Below are positions 56,995 to 64,000 of a stretch of 64,000 nt of DNA, one piece after another. Source of the DNA: Gnomoniopsis sp. IMI 355080 (Eukaryota; Ascomycota; Sordariomycetes; Diaporthales; Gnomoniaceae); NCBI GenBank assembly GCA_027946555.1, contig JAPEVC010000160.1, positions 21,011-85,010 of the forward strand. The letters run 5' to 3'. The translations under genes and the position numbers were made by a program. The notes under the pieces were generated by a model, which worked only from the letters and a program-made list of their open reading frames with translations, made no database searches and was not told the origin of the DNA. Each line of letters begins with the position of its first letter. Position 1 is the stretch's first letter.

Positions 56995-58666
56995 GATGCC
57001 GAACGACACCTGGTGCAGAAGGAGAAACAAAGAAAAAGGAGAAAAAGAGAGACCGATGCAGCTGAGGGTGAGGGTCCAAGGTAGAAAGCTAAAGGTAAGG
57101 AAGGGTGTCGTGAAGCCTGGAGGTCAAGAGAAGCCCTGGATGTGCTTCGAAACCCTGGGGCAAGACGCGCGTAGTAGAAATATGTACGGCCTCGCTTGGT
57201 GAGGATGCCGTACCGTAAATAGAACCTGAATCAAGCAGGTGGGAACCGCAAAAATAAAAACCTACCTTAACCTTGAGAGGTGTGTGCAGATAACGAGGGA
57301 TCCAGTAGGAAGGTAGTAGGAAAGTGTTCAGATTCTCTACAATGGGATGCCAGAGTCTTTTTGGGCAAACGTTGTGTAGGTGTGTTCTGCTGTTCTGTTC
57401 TGGCTTGCTTCTCGTTTCAGAAAATTTACGGCATGGCCTGCATGAAAGGCAGCATTGGGCGGCAGGTGCATTCTTGGGGACCACACAGTCGGGCCCAGAC
57501 CAGCAAGAGGCCGGAGGCCTGGGCTGCTAGTAGCTAGCAGCAGCGTAGGCTGTTGCAGGCCGTCCGCCCAGCTTTTTGCTAGGGGTTAGGCCAGGGGCCT
57601 CCTTTTGTGGGTCCCGCCCACTTCGTACAGCTAATCAGCCAGCTAAGTAAAAGGTGTACGCCACCTGGACACACACTTTGCTGGCAGCAGAAATCAGGGT
57701 CTTTCGACGTGACGGCTAAGGGTGCGCTGCCGATGGTACCCTTGGGGCCACTGTTGAGAGCCTTGGCCCTTGGCGTTTTGTGATTAAACCGTGCTTGGTC
57801 TTTCTCGATTCAGGCAATGCGAGTGGTGGACCGTGATCGCGCAGAAAGCCAAGACCTGAGGGAGTAATTGTGCCTGATGATCAGGGTATTATGAAATTCT
57901 GTATAAGTAGTCGTGCTGCCTTTGGTAATTAGACCTGTGAGTCTCCAGACGTTAAGTGTGAATCACATTGCTCGCAGAATGGGTATCGATTGTTATTCGC
58001 CACTCATTCCTTCAAGGGTGGCGCGTTGGCCCGTTGGCCCTTGTTTGTTGAGGACTCAAATCGCTTCACCTCAACTCTTTACATGCGATGACGATGGGAC
58101 ATGAGCGAAAACGAAATTGGTGCAAGGTTGTGAGATTGGCTGTGAAACAGGCTCTGGTGGCATTTGCGCAGCACAGCGGCTGCGTCACACCCGATTGAGC
58201 TGCGGAACAAGCCCCGAAACGGCCCATGATTGGCTGCCGTCCCTCATGCATTGTCCGACAAGCGTGAACCGTCCCCATATGCCGAGGCTCGTCAAAGTTT
58301 GATTGCATGTGCCTGGTGATCGGGAGTCAGGAAGAAACATCTCGCTGGTGACGAGGAAGCCACAGGTTATAAACATATAATCCAATGGGGCAAGTTTTGT
58401 CTGGACCCTGAAAGGATATGCGGCTGAAAATTATCTTGATCAGATAATCTTATCGATAAGAAGCTTGCAGGAATTACCCTAACCCTTGGGAATATACGCC
58501 CTGAGGCGAATTATCATTGGAAAATGCGTTCTGCGACTAGGAGGCTTGTTCGAGATCTTCCATCCGGGGCAGTCCGCTTGAATTATCTCTTTTATAACAG
58601 ATGTACTTATCATAGTAACCCGCAAGGAAATCTCTCCTCTCACCTCCATGGCCAATGGCTGGCTGA
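56995..58666. other. intergenic, desaturase promoter
   Basis: No gene seen. The part next to 56995 is the 5' leader and promoter of the desaturase gene, with CT/GA-rich runs. The rest is the 3' flank of the HET-domain gene. Confidence 0.45.
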
Positions 58667-60622
58667 TTAATTAAGATTGTCGAATGCGATGGAAATCACT
58701 CCAGCACGCACCGCACGCCTACCCCGCTCGCGTAACTCCTCGACTTCATACTTGAGCACAGAATCGATTTCCGGTAAGTGCAATATCAGTTGCGAACTAT
58801 TGCACTCCTGCTGGGTCATGCTGGAGTCAAGATTTAGGCCACACTGGGGCCGAGAACACTGCGGCGCTGTCCCGTCCGGGCACTTGAATCGCATGGTAAA
58901 CCTGTCCTTCTGGATGCTTCCCAGGCACGCTTTGGCATCCCTATCAGCGAGGCAGACCCACCGCCCCAGCTCAAATTCGTTTGTCAACCGCTTGTCCGCT
59001 TCCATGAGCACCCCGATGGTTGCTGCCTGCCTATTGTCAGGCCCTCTGAGCCCGCCATTCTTATCCACCTGTAGGTACGTCTCTATCAATATTTGCCATA
59101 GCGGTACATGTACCCGTAAGCCAATCCATATAGGTCTTGGTCCAGGGCCTAGAAACCGTTGTTCGGTCTCACAGAGATGTCCCACAGCGCGGCAGGCTGT
59201 AGCAAGCCGGACAGCGATCGAAGCCATGAGCTGCTGTGTCGTCGGCGGCGGACGAGCGCTTTCTAGAAAGGTCTGCAGCGTACCCAGGTCGCTGGAGCAC
59301 GATAGCGACTCGCGCAGGAGCCTCAGAGATAAGGAAATAGACCTGGCTTTGTGTCGATGATGCGAGACTATTTTTAAGTTCTCCCATTTTCGGGAATACG
59401 GATCTAGCTCGATCACAAGATCGTTGAAGAAACCCAGCCGGTCGTCCAGAGGCAGGAAAACGCAACCGAAAGCGATATCCCAGTAGACGTTTGATACTTC
59501 TCTCTCATAGTCGACTTTCAGATTCATAATCCTCTGTGTTTCTCCATCCGCCAAGGTTTTGAATAGACCTAAGAAGCCGTAAACGTGGTCAAGGATCTTC
59601 AGTGACTCCAAGTTTCGCGCCCATTGCAGCAGCTCCCACAGCGGCATTTTTCCGCCCGCCAAGCGCTCCCTCGCTTCAATTGCTGGTTTCATATAGGAAT
59701 AGGCCCGTAGGATTGCAGGCTTTGATATGAGACTGATGACTATGTCGTGCCTGGCAGTGCATAAGAGGTGGAAGAAATACCCCTTGTAGACCAGGACGAA
59801 CTGGTCATAGTCGACGGTTTTGCTGCCAAACATGAGATCCACCCGCTTTGCCAAAGCTACCTCCTGCACAATCCAGATACGTTTCCAGTACGGCAGGCTG
59901 AGGATGTTTATGAGAGAAATAAAGGCTTTGCCAGCAAAGTACCGGTAAGACTGTGGCTCTTCCGGGTCGAGACGACCAAGTCGGCGGGTTTTGATGTCGT
60001 GCCACGTTGATGACGACAAGTTGTACTTTTTTATCAACGCTTGCTTCCGATCGTCCGCGACCCACTCAGGGATCCAGTCCATCTGCAATTCAGTAAGTTC
60101 TCCTGATACCGTTCCCGTTCCAATTGCACCGCTAGGTGTACCCAGAGAAGTCGAGCGTTGCGGACGCCCGAGCCACGAGATGGTGCGCCTCGCCGACGAG
60201 TAGATCTCGTCCATGCGCGACACTTGCTCAGAAACTTCGCCCTTGTCCTTTTGGTTGAGGCATAAGAAGTCAGTCCACAGAAAGGAAGGCTCCACCCCCG
60301 TTTGCTTCATCTGACAGCGCATCTGGTCCAGAAACTCCCACAGATTCTCGTGTAGGCCCTGCTCGTGTAAAGTTACCGGTAGGGCCGGATTGTCGCCCGC
60401 GTGGCCGAGGAAAATGGTCCTCGTGTGCTTAGGGTCGCCCCAATAGTACGATAGGGCCGAATACGGTTTCTCTTGCAACTTGTCCTTGTCGACATGCTGG
60501 AGCGTGCAGGCGATCTCGTCGTTGAAGAGGTCGGGGTGGACTTTCAGAAGGCGGATAGTGCTTTGAGACTTGAGAGCATTGTACTGGTATGGTCCCTCTG
60601 CCGCGATAAAGTTCGAAGACAT
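58667..60622 (-). CDS. HET-domain (heterokaryon incompatibility) protein
   Basis: Single exon, 651 residues, ATG at 60622. The HET domain occupies about residues 50-200: YSALSYYWGD near its start, then LWTDFLCLNQKD and EQVSRMDEIYSSARRTISWLG, the three conserved blocks. The rest is helical, with no NACHT, WD or ankyrin repeats and no membrane segment. HET proteins trigger programmed cell death when unlike hyphae fuse, or act in fungal immunity; most paralogues are uncharacterised. The open frame of about 2 kb without introns or stops suggests a functional gene. Partner and trigger unknown. Confidence 0.92.
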   Translation of the reverse strand: MSSNFIAAEGPYQYNALKSQSTIRLLKVHPDLFNDEIACTLQHVDKDKLQEKPYSALSYYWGDPKHTRTIFLGHAGDNPALPVTLHEQGLHENLWEFLDQMRCQMKQTGVEPSFLWTDFLCLNQKDKGEVSEQVSRMDEIYSSARRTISWLGRPQRSTSLGTPSGAIGTGTVSGELTELQMDWIPEWVADDRKQALIKKYNLSSSTWHDIKTRRLGRLDPEEPQSYRYFAGKAFISLINILSLPYWKRIWIVQEVALAKRVDLMFGSKTVDYDQFVLVYKGYFFHLLCTARHDIVISLISKPAILRAYSYMKPAIEARERLAGGKMPLWELLQWARNLESLKILDHVYGFLGLFKTLADGETQRIMNLKVDYEREVSNVYWDIAFGCVFLPLDDRLGFFNDLVIELDPYSRKWENLKIVSHHRHKARSISLSLRLLRESLSCSSDLGTLQTFLESARPPPTTQQLMASIAVRLATACRAVGHLCETEQRFLGPGPRPIWIGLRVHVPLWQILIETYLQVDKNGGLRGPDNRQAATIGVLMEADKRLTNEFELGRWVCLADRDAKACLGSIQKDRFTMRFKCPDGTAPQCSRPQCGLNLDSSMTQQECNSSQLILHLPEIDSVLKYEVEELRERGRRAVRAGVISIAFDNLN

Positions 60623-61811
60623 GTTCGAGGTGGTGGAGGGGTGATTGAGCCAGTAGATTAGCTTGCCTTATGATTTCACTCAATGTGGTGTCCAATATAG
60701 TGGAATGAAATAGGCATTTTGTTCATAAAATACCGGGCAGTCTTTATAAGAGATGGAGATTCAAGTAATCCCAGGTAGCGCAGGTGTTTAAGTATTCTTA
60801 ACGCCTGAATAAACACGTACTGTAGCTGGGTCTTACCGACTATACACACATAGAGGGAAGCCTGGGCCTTTAACGAGCGCCACCCTCAGAGTTGTGGGGC
60901 TCCAGTCGTCTTCTGAATGACCGCGCCTGAGTCCTCCGCGAGACGTAGGCAGCAAGCCAAGTGGCAAGCTAAGGATAGTTGTGTCTGTGATTTGACATTG
61001 CATTCGTTCAACACATCTGCAATCAAGTAGAAAAACGAGTGCAGGACAAACAGCCTATTTATGCTAATGTGGCCGAGAATGGAATGGCGTTAATGTCTTG
61101 CTGACCGGTCTAACGTGTAGTGCCCATATAGTGCGCCCAAATGGCTTGCACCAGGGTCCAGGACCCTTTCAAATCCACGACACCTGCAGAAACATGATGT
61201 CGTGTCGAGGATTGGTTCGCGTATTCTTCCGCGATTCACATACTTGCATATGTATATAGATGGTGTGGCTTATTCAAGCGCCCTACTACCTATGCAAGTC
61301 GCCGTTGCCCGTGCCTCTTTCAGGGTCATGTTATAACACGCACTTCAATCAACCTGGCCTGTAGACTGCCCCTCACAGCGTACTATGCTCGTATTCATTC
61401 TTCAGGTTGAGATAAAGGGCCCGCCAACGATGGTTCATTGCAGTTCCTCCTTCCTGCACTGTTTGGACATTATATGGCAATCGAATTAAGGTACTGTAAT
61501 CCGTGGGGAGCCACTGGATTGTCGGAAAGCAGAGTGTATGCCCGTGTCGAAATTGAGACACAACCAACAATTTGTGTTGCCTTCGCTTGAAGCTTCTCAG
61601 TATCAAATGGGAAATGTTACATCCTCTCATCTAGCTACAATCCATATTTCCCTAACTTTCCGATCTTGCAAGCCGAGAGCAGACATGTGGTGATGAGAAA
61701 AAGCGCGTATTGGGGACTCGTTGGGTGCCTACAGTTAGCAGAGAGTCTCGAAAATCGCATCCCTCCGTGACCAGACCCATAATTCTGGGAAGAAAGTGAG
61801 GCCTCTGAGAA
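60623..61811. other. intergenic, HET-gene promoter side
   Basis: No supported gene. The left end is the upstream region of the minus-strand HET gene. Confidence 0.45.
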
Positions 61812-62233
61812 ATGGGAGCATCTTCGGGGGTTGGAAGTGAAACAAATATGCACTTCATCCAACAAACAAGCTACTTCATCAAACCCCACGCGCATACCTT
61901 GCGGCATCTGACCTTGCGAGACTTCTCCATCAAGCTCCACGGTCGTTCCACAGTCGGCCGCTATCGAGGATCTTCAATTACGTTTTTCATAAGGTCGTTG
62001 CAACTTCTCCCAGGCCGTCAAGACAAGGAGTACTTTCTGCGCTATGTCAATCGCAAGACATTGCACAATCCCTTCGGGTAACAGTTTCGGAACCGCCCTG
62101 TGAGACTGGGGATTGTTTGTTTACATTCTCATTCTGCAGATATAAGATCGCGCGGGATCTGGTCATCCCCATTGGCGAACACGCCGATAAGGGCCGGATT
62201 CGAAGGAGCACAATGAGGTGGGACTTGCAATAA
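61812..62233 (+). pseudogene. possible C-terminal fragment of an F-box-like protein
   Basis: Two exons join in frame: 61812-62077 and 62140-62233, 119 codons ending WDLQ and a stop. The intron has a GTAACA donor and a TCTGCAG acceptor. The first exon reads FIKPHAHTLRHLTLRDFSI, a pattern I associate with the leucine-rich part of fungal F-box-like proteins, then RYVNRKT...NPFGYKIARD. No N-terminal F-box or open frame precedes it. It may be the decayed end of a longer gene or a misread frame. Confidence 0.35.
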
Positions 62234-63960
62234 GATACGAATCGTATTGAAATGGTGATAGGTCGGCTGGCAGTAGGTCTGATGCATCCGACACAAGCGA
62301 GACTTGGGTACAGCGGAGGCCTGCTACGTGGTCTTGGGCAAGGTTCTACCACGAAGATCCTTCTAGGAAGGTGTACTATTGGAAGGCATAGCCTCAGACC
62401 ATCAGCCTATCGAGCGACCAACGGTTGGAGAATTGGAACACGCAGATCACCGCATCGCCTTTGAGAAGCCGCGCGCCAGTGTCCCAGCCCAGCCAGGCGA
62501 AGAGGTATTCGAAATTGAGACCAGTAGAATAGAGAGAAGATTGAAGCCACACCGTGATGGTTTCTCGGGCATTGGAAGAAAAATAAAAAAACTGGGGGAG
62601 CATGGAAGCGGCTTGTACGCGGTCCGGAATCGATTCAAGGCGCCAACTGCTAGAGCCAGGGTGTACGGCGTGTTAGAGGACTAGATTGTGCTCTTGTAGA
62701 GACTGGTATGGCTGATTATACGGATTGAAGTTGAGATCCGAGTGACTTTTGATTTAGGCAGAAGCCAAGCTGCTTGAGGAGGTGGGTGACAAGCTCCATG
62801 TCCGAAGGGGGGACGTGGCAGACACTACAACAGATTTTGAGGATACGTCTTCTACCACACAGATGTCAGACTTGAAGCATCACGACGGGTCTTGCATACC
62901 TGGGCGCATTGCTCGAAGCACGGGCTCCTGTTTGACCCCGACAGAACTTTGAGCCTCGGATACATCTGTCAATGTGGGCACCTGTTCAAGTGAACGTGTT
63001 GCTGATCACGCTGGATACCGTGCTTGGGATGCTGAGCGAATATTCAACAGGCTCTGCCAAGCCGCACCATTTTCTGCAAGCTTCCCAAGGTTGATATATG
63101 TCATGCTCACCTGCCGTATTCGACGGGGAAACACTATCAGCAGAAAATTTTATCTGATATTGCAAGAAAGGGCCCACTTCTAATTCTACAGAAGAAACAA
63201 AGGGTTGTCAAATAATCGAACGTCCTTCTCTGTGATTTAGGATATCATTTTGGGTGGTAGTATCTCAAGCGGGTAAGTGGGACTCCAATCAAATTTCAAG
63301 GGGCACACGGTGTCCAAAATGAAGCTAGCTAGATCTCTAAAACATCTCCAATATCACCTGCCTGTCTGTTATAATATGACTATCAGCCATGCAAATAAAT
63401 TATGTAGCCATTCCAGCACATGTGGGACATGTCCTGGTCAGCCGCTCCTAGGGACGAAGCAGCCCACTTTCCCAAGAAGGGCGCCGTGCTCCGGGGCGTT
63501 TAAGCTTAAATACATGACATCCCGGCGCTTGGCAGTGTGGCATACCCGAAAGAGAAGGTCGAAAGGTGGGATCGTGCATTAAGTCCCCTTCCCACGTTAA
63601 TTAGCCTCTTCTTGGCACCCTAGCGAGATATAAGCTTCTCGAGCTGTGATTGGCATCGTGAGCTTGTCTCGGGCAACCACGTTTCCCAGTACGAGAGTCA
63701 GGTTGGATGGAAACTGATAGAACGTGGGTTTTTATTAGTGATTAGTCAATTGAAGATGTTGAAGCACTTGTTGTCTTCTGGGAAGAGAGATGTTTACTTA
63801 ATCTCGGATTCGGTCTGTGATGGTTTGCTATAAAACGCTCGCCAGTGCTCACGCAGAGCATCCTCAGTCAAGCCTTGTGTCTCGACAGCTTTGCATCTCC
63901 TGATCCTTCACTTGAACCTAATTGACGGTAGAGGCCATCGTCCAAACCACAGCTAGCAAG
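62234..63960. other. intergenic, no clear gene
   Basis: A plus-strand frame of 101 codons at 62379-62684 is charged but resembles nothing I know, and I do not call it. The right end looks like a promoter, listed separately. Confidence 0.4.
63829..63835 (+). promoter_or_regulatory. TATA-box-like element before a possible gene start
   Basis: TATAAAA lies about 130 bases upstream of an ATG at 63961, with a CA/CT-rich stretch between. The arrangement suits a fungal promoter and leader. Short sites like this also arise by chance. Confidence 0.4.
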
Positions 63961-64000
63961 ATGATGTTCACAGCAAGTCCCCTCCCCCCCTCCACCAACC
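63961..64000 (+). CDS. possible gene start cut by the window edge
   Basis: An open frame from ATG at 63961 runs to the end (MMFTASPLPPSTN). The sequence before the ATG (CAGCTAGCAAG) has a favourable purine at -3, and a TATA-like element stands upstream. Only 13 codons are visible, so the product cannot be named. Confidence 0.3.
   Translation, partial: MMFTASPLPPSTN

Noticed and set aside
62379..62684. 101-codon charged plus-strand frame
   Set aside because: No recognisable family, no clear start context or promoter, and an antisense frame of similar length exists.

Overview
The window is genomic DNA of a filamentous ascomycete (Pezizomycotina; Sordariomycetes is my best guess from gene content and repeat style, not proven). 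Genes carry short 50-110 nt introns with GTRNGT donors and CTAAC/CTGAC-type branch points, intergenic spaces run to kilobases, and families typical of moulds are present: HET domain, SAT4/Pth11-type membrane protein, Git3-like GPCR, highly reducing PKS, GMC oxidoreductase, tyrosinase. I rebuilt exon structures by hand wherever a reading frame broke at a consensus splice site. No tRNA, rRNA, CRISPR array or intact transposon was seen.

Left part (0-19 kb), all genes on the minus strand: zinc alcohol dehydrogenase; GH1 beta-glucosidase with a short last exon that adds a GPI-anchor-like tail; small SnoaL/NTF2-like protein; bZIP-DUF3425 regulator; secreted GH30 endo-beta-1,6-galactanase-like enzyme; MNN1/GT71 mannosyltransferase; aldo-keto reductase; and a dynamin/Mx-like GTPase whose reading frame holds one in-frame UAG between the stalk and the GED. 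The two secreted glycosidases, the mannosyltransferase and the two reductases suggest plant-polymer or cell-wall carbohydrate work, but they form no obvious operon-like unit.

Middle (19-33 kb): a gene-poor 4.6 kb stretch, a Git3/cAMP-receptor-like GPCR (plus strand), a small conserved secreted protein, a tandem repeat, and a secreted GMC oxidoreductase bracketed by two diverged copies (about 300 bp) of a dispersed repeat, the right copy looking RIP-mutated.

Right-centre (33-52.5 kb): a likely secondary-metabolite locus. A roughly 3,030-residue highly reducing PKS (KS-AT-DH-MT-ER-KR-ACP) ends in a carnitine acyltransferase domain. Divergently beside it is a seven-helix SAT4-type membrane protein, then an A-T-R NRPS-like carboxylate reductase, then a secreted tyrosinase. 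The PKS frame is intact over 9 kb except for one codon: the catalytic cysteine of the KS (DTAC motif) is a UGA stop. The MT and ER cofactor motifs are also degenerate.

Right end (52.5-64 kb): a long gene-free stretch, the OLE1-type stearoyl-CoA desaturase with fused cytochrome b5, a HET-domain protein, a short F-box-like C-terminal fragment, and what may be the promoter and first codons of a gene cut off by the window edge. A perfect 10-bp palindrome, TACCTAGGTA, recurs at least nine times, only between genes and mostly from 43 to 55 kb.
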